Source: Streptomyces candidus (lineage in GTDB: Bacteria > Actinomycetota > Actinomycetes > Streptomycetales > Streptomycetaceae). Taken from it: DNA of 64,000 nucleotides. The notes beneath the pieces are model-generated. The model ran no database searches. It worked only from the letters and a program-made list of their open reading frames with translations, and was not told where the DNA came from. The stretch lies in contig NZ_JACHEM010000002.1 in assembly GCF_014207445.1 (NCBI RefSeq), positions 124,001 to 188,000 of the forward strand. Reading direction: 5' to 3'. Position 1 is the first letter of the stretch. The number at the start of each line of letters is the position of its first letter. Shown here in pieces: positions 26,245 to 35,416 of this stretch. The position numbers and the translations under genes were made by a program.

Positions 26245-26691
26245 CTACAGGGCGCGCGCTGCCGCCAGGACCTCCGCCAGTTCCCGGGGGTGCCGGGTCG
26301 ACAGATAGGCGTACGGAGTGGGGTCCTCGGGGTCGGTGATCCGTACCCGCAGCGCGGTGGGCACGTACGCGCGCAGCAGCATGAAGGCGCGCGGGTCGGC
26401 CTTGTGGGTGCGCCAGGCACGGGCCTCTTCCGCCTCCAGCACCTCGGCCTCGCCGAGCGCGGAGAGCGGAATGCGGGCGTCTCCCGCGACGAGAGAATCG
26501 GCCACCACACGAATCCGCACCGAACCGTACGCACTCACCACCGCGCCCGCCAGGACGATCCCGCCGATCACCCCGCCCAGCATCGGCAGCGGGCCGAGCG
26601 GCAGCAGGATCAGCCCGCACGAGATCCCCACCAGCACGGTGATGAACCACCAGGAGCGAGGCGCGGTCAGGCGTTCTTCGTAGGACTGCAT
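26245..26691 (-). CDS. DUF3093 membrane protein
   Basis: A 148-aa protein with two N-terminal helices (about 15-60, containing WWFITVLVGISCGLILLPLG) and a cytosolic PH-like tail (AYGSVRIRVVADSLVAGDAR onward). Members are found across Actinobacteria next to dut, like M. tuberculosis Rv2698. No biochemical function is known. The ATG at 26691 follows AAGGG. It points opposite to its neighbours and shares a ~58-nt divergent promoter region with the thioesterase gene. Confidence 0.83.
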   Translation of the reverse strand: MQSYEERLTAPRSWWFITVLVGISCGLILLPLGPLPMLGGVIGGIVLAGAVVSAYGSVRIRVVADSLVAGDARIPLSALGEAEVLEAEEARAWRTHKADPRAFMLLRAYVPTALRVRITDPEDPTPYAYLSTRHPRELAEVLAAARAL

Positions 26692-26749
26692 GACCCTTAG
26701 CTTGGCACGGCGCGGCCCGCGACTCCCTACGCGGGTAAGGTCTGCGCCT

Positions 26750-27376
26750 GTGAGTACTGAGAACCCCCGGGAGGCCACTCCCGGACGCCCGGCCGGCTCG
26801 CCGGCCCTGACGCCCCCGGCCGAGGCCATAGCCCCCGTCCGGCACCCCGACGCCCCGGCCCCGGGAGAGCTTCTCGGCGCGCACTACGAGCACTGTTTCG
26901 GGTGCGGCGGGGAGCAGCCGCACGGGCTGCACCTCCAGGCGCGGGCCGGTGCGGGGCCCGGAGTACGGGTCACGGCCGAGTTCACCGTCAAGCCCGCCCA
27001 CCAGGGTGCTCCCGGGCTCGCGCACGGCGGCGTCCTGGCCACGGCGCTCGACGAGACGCTGGGCTCCCTGCAGTGGCTGCTGCGGGTGATCGCGGTGACC
27101 GGACGGCTGGAGACCGATTTCGTACGGCCCGTACCGGTCGGCACCGTGCTGCACCTCGACGCCGAGGTCACCGCCGTCCACGGGCGCAAGATCTACTCCA
27201 CGGCGACCGGACGGATCGGCGGCCCGGACGGGCCCGTCGCGGTCCGCGCGGACGCCCTCTTCGTCGAAGTCAAGGTCGACCACTTCATCGACAACGGCCG
27301 CCCGGAGGAGATCCAGGCGGTCATGGCCGACCCCGATCAGGTCAGGCGCGCCCGCGCCTTCGAGGTGAACCCATGA
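26750..27376 (+). CDS. PaaI-type hotdog-fold thioesterase
   Basis: A 208-aa protein. A ~45-residue Pro/Ala-rich N-terminus precedes one hotdog domain with HCFGCGGEQPHGLHL and the catalytic-type GLAHGGVLATALDETLG helix. The conserved Asp/Glu and His-Gly-Gly fit hydrolysis of acyl-CoA thioesters; the acyl chain is unknown. GTG at 26750 with AAGG about 9 nt before. The stop TGA overlaps the ATG of dut (ATGA), so the two are coupled. Confidence 0.83.
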   Translation: MSTENPREATPGRPAGSPALTPPAEAIAPVRHPDAPAPGELLGAHYEHCFGCGGEQPHGLHLQARAGAGPGVRVTAEFTVKPAHQGAPGLAHGGVLATALDETLGSLQWLLRVIAVTGRLETDFVRPVPVGTVLHLDAEVTAVHGRKIYSTATGRIGGPDGPVAVRADALFVEVKVDHFIDNGRPEEIQAVMADPDQVRRARAFEVNP

Positions 27377-27939
27377 GCCGTGCCCCCGTGGATGTGCTGA
27401 TCCGACGGGTCGACCCCGACGTCCCGCTGCCCTCGTACGGGCACCCCGGCGACGCCGGGGCCGATCTGGTCACCACCCGGGCCTGTGAACTCGCGCCCGG
27501 TGAGCGGACCGTTCTGCCGACGGGTGTCTCGATCGCGCTGCCGGACGGCTACGCGGCCTTCGTGCACCCACGATCGGGGCTCGCCGCCCGCTGCGGTCTG
27601 GCCCTCGTGAATGCCCCCGGGACGGTCGATGCCGGGTACCGTGGGGAGATCAAGGTGATCGTGGTCAATCTGGACCCGCGTGAGAGCGTGCGGTTCGAGC
27701 GTTTCGACCGGATCGCCCAACTGGTCGTCCAGCAGGTCGAGAAGGTGCGCTTCCACGAGGTCGCGGAGCTTCCCGGCTCGGCGCGGGCCGCGGGCGGCTT
27801 CGGGTCGACCGGCGGCCATGCCGCGGTGGGGCCTGCTGCCGGCGTCAGCGTTGCCGGTGGACCGGTGGGCGGCTCGGTGGATGATGCAACGGGTGGGAAC
27901 TCATACGCTTCGGTCGTAGTCGACCGGGAAGGACAGTGA
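27373..27939 (+). CDS. dut: Deoxyuridine 5'-triphosphate nucleotidohydrolase
   Basis: Hydrolyses dUTP to dUMP and pyrophosphate, keeping uracil out of DNA and supplying dTMP synthesis; active as a homotrimer. 188 aa. All five dUTPase motifs are visible in order: DAGADLV, HPRSGLA, GTVDAGYRGEIKV, RFDRIAQLVV and the C-terminal GGFGSTGGH arm. About 35 extra residues rich in Gly, Ala and Val follow the last motif, longer than the usual ~150-aa enzyme. ATG at 27373 overlaps the thioesterase stop. Confidence 0.96.
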   Translation: MSRAPVDVLIRRVDPDVPLPSYGHPGDAGADLVTTRACELAPGERTVLPTGVSIALPDGYAAFVHPRSGLAARCGLALVNAPGTVDAGYRGEIKVIVVNLDPRESVRFERFDRIAQLVVQQVEKVRFHEVAELPGSARAAGGFGSTGGHAAVGPAAGVSVAGGPVGGSVDDATGGNSYASVVVDREGQ

Positions 27940-27940
27940 C

Positions 27941-28708
27941 GTGTTCGGACGTCGCAAGAAGAGCGAATCCGCCGAGGACGAGGCGGGCGTGACCGAGCAG
28001 GTCGCCGACGAGGTCTCGGCCGGCGAGGAGGACGAGGACGGCCGGGTGCGCAGGGTGAACCTGCCGCCCGCCCCGCGCCCCGACGGCCCCTGGGACGTCT
28101 CGGAGGTCTCCCAGCCCGGCGAGGGCCGGGTCGACCTGGGCGGCATCTTCGTGCCCGGGGTCGACGGCATGGAGCTGCGCGTCGAGGTCGCGGGCGACGC
28201 GATCGTCGCGGCCACGGTCGTACTGCGTGACAGCGCCGTCCAGCTTCAGGCCTTCGCGGCACCGAAGAAGGAAGGCATCTGGGGCGAGGTCCGCGAGGAG
28301 ATCGCCACCGGCATCACCTCGCAGGGAGGCGTCATTGACGAGGTCGAGGGCCCGCTCGGCTGGGAACTGCGCGCCCAGGTCCCGGTACAGCTGCCGGACG
28401 GCAACAGCGGGGTGCAGCTGGTGCGCTTCGTCGGCGTGGACGGTCCCCGCTGGTTCCTGCGCGGAGTGATCTCCGGGCAGGGCGCGGTGCAGCCCGAGGC
28501 CGCGGGCGTGCTGGAGCAGATCTTCCTGGACACGGTGGTCGTACGGGGCGACGGGCCGATGGCGCCGCGCGACCCGATCGTCCTGAAGCTTCCCGACGAC
28601 GCGCAGATGGTCGCCGAGGGCGTTCAGCAGGAGGAGCAGGGCGAGTCCCGCTTCTCCGGCGGCATGGGGCAGTTGCAGCGCGGCCCGGAGATCACCGAGG
28701 TCCGCTGA
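27941..28708 (+). CDS. DUF3710 protein
   Basis: A 255-aa cytosolic protein conserved in Actinobacteria beside dut (M. tuberculosis Rv2696c). A charged N-terminus (FGRRKKSESAEDEAG, acidic to about residue 45) leads into the DUF3710 beta-rich domain (VDLGGIFVPGVDGMELRVEV; EGPLGWELRAQVPV; VRFVGVDGPRWFLRGVISG). Function unknown. GTG at 27941, one base after the dut stop and behind GGAAGGA. A hairpin follows. Confidence 0.87.
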   Translation: MFGRRKKSESAEDEAGVTEQVADEVSAGEEDEDGRVRRVNLPPAPRPDGPWDVSEVSQPGEGRVDLGGIFVPGVDGMELRVEVAGDAIVAATVVLRDSAVQLQAFAAPKKEGIWGEVREEIATGITSQGGVIDEVEGPLGWELRAQVPVQLPDGNSGVQLVRFVGVDGPRWFLRGVISGQGAVQPEAAGVLEQIFLDTVVVRGDGPMAPRDPIVLKLPDDAQMVAEGVQQEEQGESRFSGGMGQLQRGPEITEVR

Positions 28709-28742
28709 CCCCCTCGCACACGGCTTCGGCCCCGCCGTCGCA

Positions 28743-28783
28743 CCGGTGGCCCGCACCCTCTTCCGAGGGGCGCGGGCCACCGG
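28743..28783. terminator. Terminator hairpin after the dut-DUF3710 operon
   Basis: CCGGTGGCCCGC (28743-28754) pairs with GCGGGCCACCGG (28772-28783). The top continues as CCCTC/GAGGG with loop TTCC, and CCTTTGT follows. Confidence 0.8.
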
Positions 28784-28981
28784 CCTTTGTGCTGCCGGGG
28801 ACGGACGGGTCTCGGGGGAGGGTGCGCCGCGCGCCGCAGCGCCGGGAGCGATCACGTCGGGGTCCGGCCCGGCCTGCCGGAATCCACGCCGGGCAGCGGG
28901 AATCCGGCGGCTGGACGACCGTTGTCGGACCCGTCGGCAACAATGGGCGCACGGACAGCGGTACGAGCGGGGGAGCAGGAC

Positions 28982-29710
28982 ATGACCGAGAGCGCGCAGA
29001 CCACGACCGGCACCGGCACGGCGCTCCAGCACAGTCCCATGGTGTGCGTCGAGGACCTGCACCGCTCCTTCGGGACGGGCGCCGCCGCCGTGCACGCGCT
29101 GCGCGGAGTCTCCTTCACCGTGCCGCGCGGTGAACTCGTCGCGCTGAAAGGGCGGTCGGGCTCCGGCAAGACCACCCTGCTCAACCTCGTCGGCGGACTC
29201 GACAAGGCGGACGGCGGCAGTGTCGTCGTCGACGGCACCGACATGGGCTCCCTCGGGGAGACCGGCCTGCTGGAGATGCGCCGCGACCGCATCGGGTTCG
29301 TCTTCCAGTCCTTCGGCCTCATACCGATTCTCAGCGCCGCCGAGAACGTCGGGGTGCCGCTGCGGCTGCGCAAGGCCGACCCCAAGGAGCGGGAGGAGCG
29401 CGTCGCTCTGCTGCTCGGTCTCGTCGGCCTCGCCGACCACGCGACGCAGCGCCCCGGCGAACTCTCCGGCGGCCAGCAGCAGCGCGTCGCCATCGCCCGC
29501 GCGCTCGCCAACCGGCCCGCCCTGCTGATCGCCGACGAACCGACCGGACAGCTCGACGCGGAAACGGGCCTGGCCGTCATGGAACTGCTCCGCGCGGTCG
29601 TACGCAGCGAAGGGGTGACCGCCCTGGTCGCCACGCACGACGCCCAGCTGCTCGGCCTCGCCGACCGCGTGATCGAGCTCCGCGACGGCCGCATCCACGA
29701 GAGCGACTGA
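28982..29710 (+). CDS. ABC transporter ATP-binding protein, LolD/MacB type
   Basis: A 242-aa ATPase with GRSGSGKTTLL (Walker A), the Q-loop in FVFQSFGLIP, signature LSGGQQQRVAIARAL, Walker B LLIADEPTGQLD and a switch His in VATHD. The family usually drives a MacB/FtsX-like permease exporting lipoproteins, peptides or drugs. No permease gene is adjacent: the next gene is kdpD after a 356-nt spacer, so its partner must be encoded elsewhere. The ATG at 28982 is preceded by GGGGGAGCAGGA. Confidence 0.9.
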   Translation: MTESAQTTTGTGTALQHSPMVCVEDLHRSFGTGAAAVHALRGVSFTVPRGELVALKGRSGSGKTTLLNLVGGLDKADGGSVVVDGTDMGSLGETGLLEMRRDRIGFVFQSFGLIPILSAAENVGVPLRLRKADPKEREERVALLLGLVGLADHATQRPGELSGGQQQRVAIARALANRPALLIADEPTGQLDAETGLAVMELLRAVVRSEGVTALVATHDAQLLGLADRVIELRDGRIHESD

Positions 29711-30066
29711 CGTACGCCGCGGACAGCGCGGCCGGCCGACACGCATGCGGGGCCGGAGCGCGGGCGGGCCGTGCACGGGCGGGCCGGGCCGGACGGCCGG
29801 GATGCGGGGCGGCCGGGGTGCGGGACGGCGCCGGGGTGCCCGGCCGATGCGCGACAGCGAGTCCCGCCGGACCGGCCTGCGGGGGCGCCGGCGAGGAGGC
29901 GGGCTGCGGCGCGGGGCGCGGGCGCGCGGCGTGGGGCGGGGGCGCATCAGAATCCCGTCAAGGCGTCCCCACGACCTGCACCCTGTCCGGTACGTCCCGT
30001 TCGCTGCACGTAGGGTCGATCCCGGCACACAGGCCGCCTGGGTCGACTGCGAAAGACAATGAGGCC
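29711..30066. other. GC-rich low-complexity spacer before kdpD
   Basis: 356 nt with no gene. Its left half is made of recurring GGGCGGGCC/GGCCGGG blocks, extremely G+C-rich. The right end, near 29990-30055, is less biased and probably contains the kdpD promoter. Confidence 0.6.
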
Positions 30067-32619
30067 ATGGGACGCGGGACACGCGGCACACTCCGGATCT
30101 ACCTCGGCGCGGCGCCGGGCGTCGGCAAGACGTACGCCATGCTCTCCGAGGCCCACCGCCGGGTGGAGCGCGGCACCGACTGCGTGGTGGCGTTCGTCGA
30201 ACACCACGGACGGCCGCGCACCGAGGTGATGCTGCACGGCCTCGAAGAGGTCCCGCGCAAGGAGATCACCCACCGCGGCACCTCCTTCACGGAGATGGAC
30301 CTCGAAGCGGTCCTGGCACGCGACCCCGCCGTCGCCCTGGTCGACGAACTCCCGCACACCAACGTCCCCGGCTCCCGGCACGCCAAGCGCTGGCAGGACG
30401 TCGAAGAGCTGCTCCAAGCCGGGATCGACGTCATCTCCACGGTCAACATCCAGCACCTGGAGTCGCTGGGCGACGTCGTGGAGTCCATCACCGGGGTGCG
30501 CCAGCGCGAGACGATCCCCGACGAGGTCGTCCGCCGGGCCGACCAGCTCGAACTGGTCGACATGTCGCCGCAGGCCCTGCGCCGCCGCATGGCGCACGGC
30601 AACATCTACCAGCCCGACAGGATCGACGCCTCCCTCTCGCACTACTTCCGCCCCGGCAACCTCACCGCCCTGCGGGAACTGGCCCTCCTGTGGGTCGCCG
30701 ACCGGGTCGACGAACACCTCCAGCAGTACCGCGGCGAACACAACATCCGCACCACCTGGCAGGCCCGCGAACGCATCGTCGTCGGCCTCACCGGCGGGCC
30801 CGAGGGCCGCACCCTCATCCGCCGCGCCTCCCGGATGGCCGCCAAGGGCTCCGGCAGCGAGATCCTCGCCGTGTACATCGCCCGCAGCGACGGCCTCACC
30901 TCGGCGTCCCCCAAGGAACTCGCCCTCCAGCGCACCCTCGTGGAAGACCTGGGCGGAACCTTTCACCACGTCATAGGCGACGACGTGCCCAGCTCCCTGC
31001 TGGAGTTCGCGCGCGGCGTCAACGCCACCCAGATCGTGCTCGGCTCCAGCCGCCGCAAGGCCTGGCAGTACGTCTTCGGGCCCGGCGTCGGCCAGACCGT
31101 TGCCCGCGACTCCGGGACCGACCTCGACGTCCACATCGTCACCCACGAGGAGGTCGCCAAGGGGCGCGGACTGCCCGTCGCCCGCGGCACGCGGCTCGGC
31201 ACGTCCCGGATCCTGGCGGGCTGGCTGACCGGTGTCGCCGGCCCGCCGCTGATGACGTTGCTGCTGCTGGGCATCCACCACGGCCCCGGCCTCGCCAACG
31301 ACGTCCTGCTCTACCTGTTCCTGACCGTCGCCGCCGCCCTGCTCGGCGGCCTGTGGCCCGCTCTCGCCGCAGCCGCCGCCGGATCCCTCCTCCTCAACTT
31401 CTTCTTCACGCCCCCCACCCGCACCCTCACCATCGACGACCCCAAGAACATCGTGGCCATCGCGATCTTCTTCGCGGTCGGCGTCTCCGTCGCGTCCGTC
31501 GTCGACCTTGCCGCCCGCCGCACCCAACAGGCCGCCCGGCTGCGTGCCGAGTCCGAGATCCTCTCCTTCCTCGCGGGCAGCGTCCTGCGCGGCGAAACCA
31601 CCCTCGACGCCCTACTGGAACGCGTCCGCGAGACCTTCGCCATGGAATCCGTCGCCCTGCTGGAACGCGCCGGCGGCGTCGATCCGTGGACCTGCGCGGG
31701 CAGCGTCGGCCCGAAGCCCGCAGAGCGCCCCGAGGACGCCGACGTGGACATGCCCGTCGGCGACCACATGGCGCTCGCCCTGTCCGGGCGCGTGCTGCCT
31801 GCCGAGGACCGCCGGGTACTCGCCGCCTTCGCCGCCCAGGCCGCCGTCGTGCTCGACCGGCAGCGCCTGGTGGGGCAGGCCGAGGAAGCGCGCCGGCTGG
31901 CCGAGGGGAACCGGATCCGGACCGCGCTGCTCGCCGCCGTCAGCCACGACCTGCGTACCCCCCTCGCCTCCATCAAGGCCGCCGTCACCTCGTTGCGCAG
32001 CGACGACGTGTCCTGGTCGGAGTCGGACGAGGCGGAGCTCCTGCAGGGCATCGAGGAGGGCGCCGACCGGCTCGCCCACCTCGTGGGCAACCTCCTGGAC
32101 ATGTCCCGGCTGCAGACCGGCACCGTCACCCCGCTGATCCGCGAGACCGACCTCGACGAGGTCGTCCCGATGGCACTCGTAGGGGTACCGGACGACAGCG
32201 TGGAGCTGGACATCCCGGAGACGCTGCCGATGGTGGCCGTCGACCGCGGCCTGCTGGAACGCGCCGCCGCCAACCTCGTCGAGAACGCCGTCAAGTACAG
32301 TCCGCCCGGGGTGCCCGTCACGGTCGCCGCGAGCGCGCTGGGCGACCGCGTGGAGGTACGGGTCGCCGACCGCGGCCCCGGTGTTCCCGACGACAGCAAG
32401 GAACGCATCTTCGAGCCGTTCCAGCGGTACGGGGACGCCCCGCGCGGCGCCGGAGTGGGCCTCGGGCTTGCGGTCGCCCGGGGCTTCGTCGAGGCCATGG
32501 GCGGCACCCTCGCCGCCGAGGACACCCCCGGCGGCGGCATGACCATGGTCCTCACCCTCAAAGTGGCCGCGGGGCAGCCACCCGTGCGCCCCGAGTTCCC
32601 GGCGCAGGCCCTCTCATGA
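30067..32619 (+). CDS. kdpD: KdpD, potassium/osmotic sensor histidine kinase
   Basis: An 850-aa membrane kinase. The N-terminal KdpD domain (1-~210) has Walker-like GAAPGVGKTYAML and LVDELPHTN. A universal-stress-like domain (~235-360) has VVGLTGGPEGRTLIRRA and IVLGSSRR. Four short membrane helices follow (~385-485), then a GAF region, then the H-box AAVSHDLRTPL and an ATPase domain with NLVENAVKYS and GVGLGLAVARG. It senses K+ limitation and phosphorylates KdpE. ATG at 30067 behind GAGG. Its target operon kdpFABC is not in the window. Confidence 0.95.
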   Translation: MGRGTRGTLRIYLGAAPGVGKTYAMLSEAHRRVERGTDCVVAFVEHHGRPRTEVMLHGLEEVPRKEITHRGTSFTEMDLEAVLARDPAVALVDELPHTNVPGSRHAKRWQDVEELLQAGIDVISTVNIQHLESLGDVVESITGVRQRETIPDEVVRRADQLELVDMSPQALRRRMAHGNIYQPDRIDASLSHYFRPGNLTALRELALLWVADRVDEHLQQYRGEHNIRTTWQARERIVVGLTGGPEGRTLIRRASRMAAKGSGSEILAVYIARSDGLTSASPKELALQRTLVEDLGGTFHHVIGDDVPSSLLEFARGVNATQIVLGSSRRKAWQYVFGPGVGQTVARDSGTDLDVHIVTHEEVAKGRGLPVARGTRLGTSRILAGWLTGVAGPPLMTLLLLGIHHGPGLANDVLLYLFLTVAAALLGGLWPALAAAAAGSLLLNFFFTPPTRTLTIDDPKNIVAIAIFFAVGVSVASVVDLAARRTQQAARLRAESEILSFLAGSVLRGETTLDALLERVRETFAMESVALLERAGGVDPWTCAGSVGPKPAERPEDADVDMPVGDHMALALSGRVLPAEDRRVLAAFAAQAAVVLDRQRLVGQAEEARRLAEGNRIRTALLAAVSHDLRTPLASIKAAVTSLRSDDVSWSESDEAELLQGIEEGADRLAHLVGNLLDMSRLQTGTVTPLIRETDLDEVVPMALVGVPDDSVELDIPETLPMVAVDRGLLERAAANLVENAVKYSPPGVPVTVAASALGDRVEVRVADRGPGVPDDSKERIFEPFQRYGDAPRGAGVGLGLAVARGFVEAMGGTLAAEDTPGGGMTMVLTLKVAAGQPPVRPEFPAQALS

Positions 32620-32660
32620 CCCCAGCGAAGACAGCCCAGACAGCAGTGAGGAAGGTCCCC

Positions 32661-33347
32661 ATGACCCGGGTGCTCGTGGTCGACGACGAGCCGCAGATCG
32701 TGCGCGCCCTCGTGATCAACCTGAAGGCACGCAAGTACGAGGTGGACGCCGCCGCCGACGGCGCCTCCGCACTTCAGCTCGCCGCCGCCCGTCACCCCGA
32801 CGTGGTGGTGCTCGACCTGGGGCTGCCCGACATGGACGGCGTCGACGTCATCAGAGGACTGCGCGGCTGGACCCGGGTGCCGATCCTGGTGCTGTCGGCC
32901 CGGCACACCTCGGACGAGAAGGTCGAGGCGCTCGACGCGGGCGCCGACGACTACGTGACCAAGCCCTTCGGCATGGACGAACTCCTCGCCCGGCTGCGTG
33001 CCGCCGTCCGCAGGACCGAACCCGTCGGCGCGGCCGAGGGGGGCGACGTCCTCATCGAGACCGAGGGGTTCACCGTCGACCTCGCGGCGAAGAAGGTGCA
33101 CCGGGAGGGCCGCGACGTGCGCCTCACCCCCACCGAGTGGCACCTCTTGGAGGTGCTCGTCCGCAACACCGGCCGTCTCGTCAGCCAGAAACAGCTCCTC
33201 CAGGAGGTCTGGGGGCCCTCGTACGGCACGGAGACCAACTACCTGCGCGTGTACATGGCCCAGCTCCGCCGCAAGCTGGAGACCGACCCGGCCCATCCGA
33301 AGCACTTCATCACCGAACCCGGCATGGGATACCGCTTCGAGCGGTGA
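32661..33347 (+). CDS. kdpE: KdpE, response regulator
   Basis: A 228-aa OmpR-type regulator. The receiver carries VVDDEPQ, phospho-Asp in VVVLDLGLPD, LVLSARHT and VTKPFGMDELL. The winged-helix output domain carries LTPTEWHLLEVLV and ETNYLRVYMAQLRRKLE, and ends EPGMGYRFER. Start: ATG at 32661 has a strong GAGGAAGG 5 nt upstream. An in-frame ATG at 32616 overlaps the kdpD stop (ATGA) and would add 15 residues. Expected to activate kdpFABC elsewhere in the genome. Confidence 0.94.
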   Translation: MTRVLVVDDEPQIVRALVINLKARKYEVDAAADGASALQLAAARHPDVVVLDLGLPDMDGVDVIRGLRGWTRVPILVLSARHTSDEKVEALDAGADDYVTKPFGMDELLARLRAAVRRTEPVGAAEGGDVLIETEGFTVDLAAKKVHREGRDVRLTPTEWHLLEVLVRNTGRLVSQKQLLQEVWGPSYGTETNYLRVYMAQLRRKLETDPAHPKHFITEPGMGYRFER

Positions 33348-33437
33348 GCCCGGGGACCGGCCGCGGGCGCCGCTCTCGCACGGGGGCGGCACTACGGCGG
33401 GTGACCATGCCGGTCCTCTCCCCGGTACGCTTCCGGT

Positions 33438-33836
33438 ATGAGTGCCGTACCTCGCCCCGAGAAGCCGACCGGGCGATTCCGCCGGATGCTCGACCGCCTG
33501 TCCACCTCCCAGGAGGACCTGCACTGCACGGAGCTCCAGGAGGACACCCACGCCGTCGGCTGCACCCCCATATCGGCCTGCGACGACCGGCAGGTCGTCA
33601 AGGTGACCGGTACGTTGCGCACGGTCACCCTGCGCCCGCGCGCGGGAGTGCCCGCCCTGGAGGCCGAGCTCTTCGACGGCACGGCACCGCTGGACGTCGT
33701 CTGGCTGGGCCGCCGCTCCATCGTCGGCATAGAGCCCGGCCGCAAGCTGATAGCCACCGGCCGGATCTCCATGAGCCACGGCCGCCGTGTCCTCTTCAAC
33801 CCCAAATACGAACTCCGACCGCTCGGACAGGAGTAG
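33438..33836 (+). CDS. OB-fold nucleic-acid-binding-domain protein
   Basis: A 132-aa protein. The first ~40 residues are helical and charged. A single OB fold follows (VVKVTGTLRTVTLRPRAGVP, AELFDGTAPLDVVWLGRR, KLIATGRISMSHGRRVLFNP), similar to RecG-wedge/tRNA-anticodon OB domains. The counterpart in M. tuberculosis is Rv2694c next to the DUF3159 gene. It probably binds RNA or single-stranded DNA, but no function is established. The DUF3159 gene starts 3 nt after its stop. Confidence 0.82.
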   Translation: MSAVPRPEKPTGRFRRMLDRLSTSQEDLHCTELQEDTHAVGCTPISACDDRQVVKVTGTLRTVTLRPRAGVPALEAELFDGTAPLDVVWLGRRSIVGIEPGRKLIATGRISMSHGRRVLFNPKYELRPLGQE

Positions 33837-33839
33837 CCG

Positions 33840-34676
33840 GTGACGTCATTCGACAAGCCGACCACGACCCCCCACCAAGGCGGCGATGCCTCCCTCCGGG
33901 ACGCCGCCGTCGAGTCCCCGCTGCACGGGGCGCCGGACTCCTCGCAGCCCTACGTCGTCCCGCGGGACGCGCCCCCCCAGGACCCCGCCGCGAAGGCGGC
34001 CACCGAGGCCGCGCTCTTCGAGGCGTTCGGCGGCGTGCGCGGCATGGCCGAGACGGTGCTGCCCGGCCTGCTGTTCGTGACGGTCTTCACGATCAACAAG
34101 GACCTGCACACCTCGGCCATCGCGGCGCTCGGTGTCTCGCTCCTGATGGTCGTGGCCCGGCTGGTCCGCAAGGACTCCATGAAGCACGCCTTCAGCGGGG
34201 TCTTCGGCGTCGCCTTCGGTGTGGTCTTCGCGATGATGACGGGCAACGCCAAGGACTTCATGCTGCCCGGCATGCTCTACACGCTGGGCCTCTCCCTGGC
34301 ATACCTGATCTCCGCGGCCGCCGGGGTGCCGCTGATCGGCCTGATGCTCGGCCCGGTCTTCAAGGAGAACCTCTCCTGGCGCACCCGCAACCCCGGACGC
34401 AAGAAGGCGTACACCAAGGCCAGCTACGCCTGGGGTCTGATCCTGCTCACCAAGTGCGCGATCCTCTTCCCGCTGTACTGGTGGGCGGACACCACCAAGT
34501 TCGGCTGGGTCGTCGTCGCCCTCAAGATCCCGCCGTTCCTGCTCGCCGTCTGGCTGACCTGGATCTTCCTCGCCAAGGCGCCCGCCCCCATCGACGTGTT
34601 CGCGGAGATGGAAGCGGAGGAGAAGGCCGAGAAGGAGCGCAAGGCGGCGACCGGCGTGCAGCGGAACGAGGCGTAG
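33840..34676 (+). CDS. DUF3159 membrane protein
   Basis: A 278-aa integral membrane protein. About 60 disordered N-terminal residues precede roughly six helices (VLPGLLFVTVFTI; IAALGVSLLMVVARLV; FSGVFGVAFGVVFAMM; MLYTLGLSLAYLISAAAGVP; GLILLTKCAILFPLYWW; FLLAVWLTWIFLAKAPAPID) and a charged Glu/Lys-rich tail. It resembles intracellular-septation/VUT-type membrane proteins in length and helix spacing; the function is unknown. GTG at 33840 lies directly behind the OB-fold gene. A strong hairpin follows. Confidence 0.85.
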   Translation: MTSFDKPTTTPHQGGDASLRDAAVESPLHGAPDSSQPYVVPRDAPPQDPAAKAATEAALFEAFGGVRGMAETVLPGLLFVTVFTINKDLHTSAIAALGVSLLMVVARLVRKDSMKHAFSGVFGVAFGVVFAMMTGNAKDFMLPGMLYTLGLSLAYLISAAAGVPLIGLMLGPVFKENLSWRTRNPGRKKAYTKASYAWGLILLTKCAILFPLYWWADTTKFGWVVVALKIPPFLLAVWLTWIFLAKAPAPIDVFAEMEAEEKAEKERKAATGVQRNEA

Positions 34677-34683
34677 CCGCCCG

Positions 34684-34729
34684 GTACGGGAGGGGCCCCG
34701 CACCGAACGGTGCGGGGCCCCTCCCGTAC
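34684..34729. terminator. Strong terminator hairpin between convergent genes
   Basis: A perfect 21-bp stem, left arm 34684-34704 and right arm 34709-34729, with tetraloop GAAC. It lies 7 nt after the DUF3159 stop and 6 nt beyond the end of the opposing TrkA gene, so it is probably used from both sides. Confidence 0.92.
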
Positions 34730-34735
34730 GCGCAC

Positions 34736-35416
34736 TCAGCTCTTCGGTACGTCCTCGTGGCGCACCGACAGAAGATCCTCCAGCTGCTCCTCGCGCGCCT
34801 GGGCGGCCACGAACAGGAGCTCGTCGCCCGGCTCCAGCGTCTCCTCGGGCGTCGGCGTCAGCACCCGCGAGCCGCGGATGATCGTGACCAGTGAAGTGTC
34901 CACCGGCCAGTCCACGTCCCCGACCTGCGTTCCGGCCAGTGCCGACTCCGGCGGCAGCGTGAGCTCGACCAGGTTGGCGTCGCCGTGGCTGAAGCGCAGC
35001 AGCCGTACGAGATCGCCGACGCTCACCGCTTCCTCCACCAGCGCCGACATCAGCCGCGGCGTGGACACGGCCACGTCGACGCCCCAGGACTCGTTGAACA
35101 GCCACTCGTTCTTCGGGTTGTTGACGCGGGCGACCACCCTCGGCACCCCGTACTCGGTCTTCGCGAGCAGCGAGACCACGAGGTTGACCTTGTCGTCGCC
35201 GGTCGCCGCGATCACGACGTTGCAGCGCTGCAGGGCCGCCTCGTCGAGCGAGGTGATCTCGCAGGCGTCGGCCAGCAGCCACTCCGCCATCGGCACGCGC
35301 TCCACCGAGATGGCGGTGGGCGCCTTGTCGATCAGCAGCACCTCGTGCCCGTTCTCCAGGAGTTCTCCCGCGATGGAACGCCCCACCGCGCCGGCCCCGG
35401 CAATCGCGACCCTCAT
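34736..35416 (-). CDS. ceoC: TrkA/RCK potassium-uptake regulator (CeoC-like)
   Basis: A 226-aa cytosolic regulator. The N-terminal Rossmann/RCK domain binds NAD(H) or ATP (VAIAGAGAVGRSIAGELLEN; VVIAATGDDKVNLVVSLLAK). The C-terminal TrkA-C domain (VELTLPPESALAGTQVGDVD; LEPGDELLFVA) is often a nucleotide or c-di-AMP sensor. Such proteins gate K+ channels or transporters by assembling RCK rings. ATG at 35416 shares one base with the TGA of the upstream trkA-like gene (TGATG), so the two are co-translated and may form mixed rings. Confidence 0.9.
   Translation of the reverse strand: MRVAIAGAGAVGRSIAGELLENGHEVLLIDKAPTAISVERVPMAEWLLADACEITSLDEAALQRCNVVIAATGDDKVNLVVSLLAKTEYGVPRVVARVNNPKNEWLFNESWGVDVAVSTPRLMSALVEEAVSVGDLVRLLRFSHGDANLVELTLPPESALAGTQVGDVDWPVDTSLVTIIRGSRVLTPTPEETLEPGDELLFVAAQAREEQLEDLLSVRHEDVPKS

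Noticed and set aside
27845..30091. A 748-codon frame on the minus strand across dut-DUF3710-ABC
   Set aside because: It spans several genes with clear families on the + strand and has no recognisable domain.
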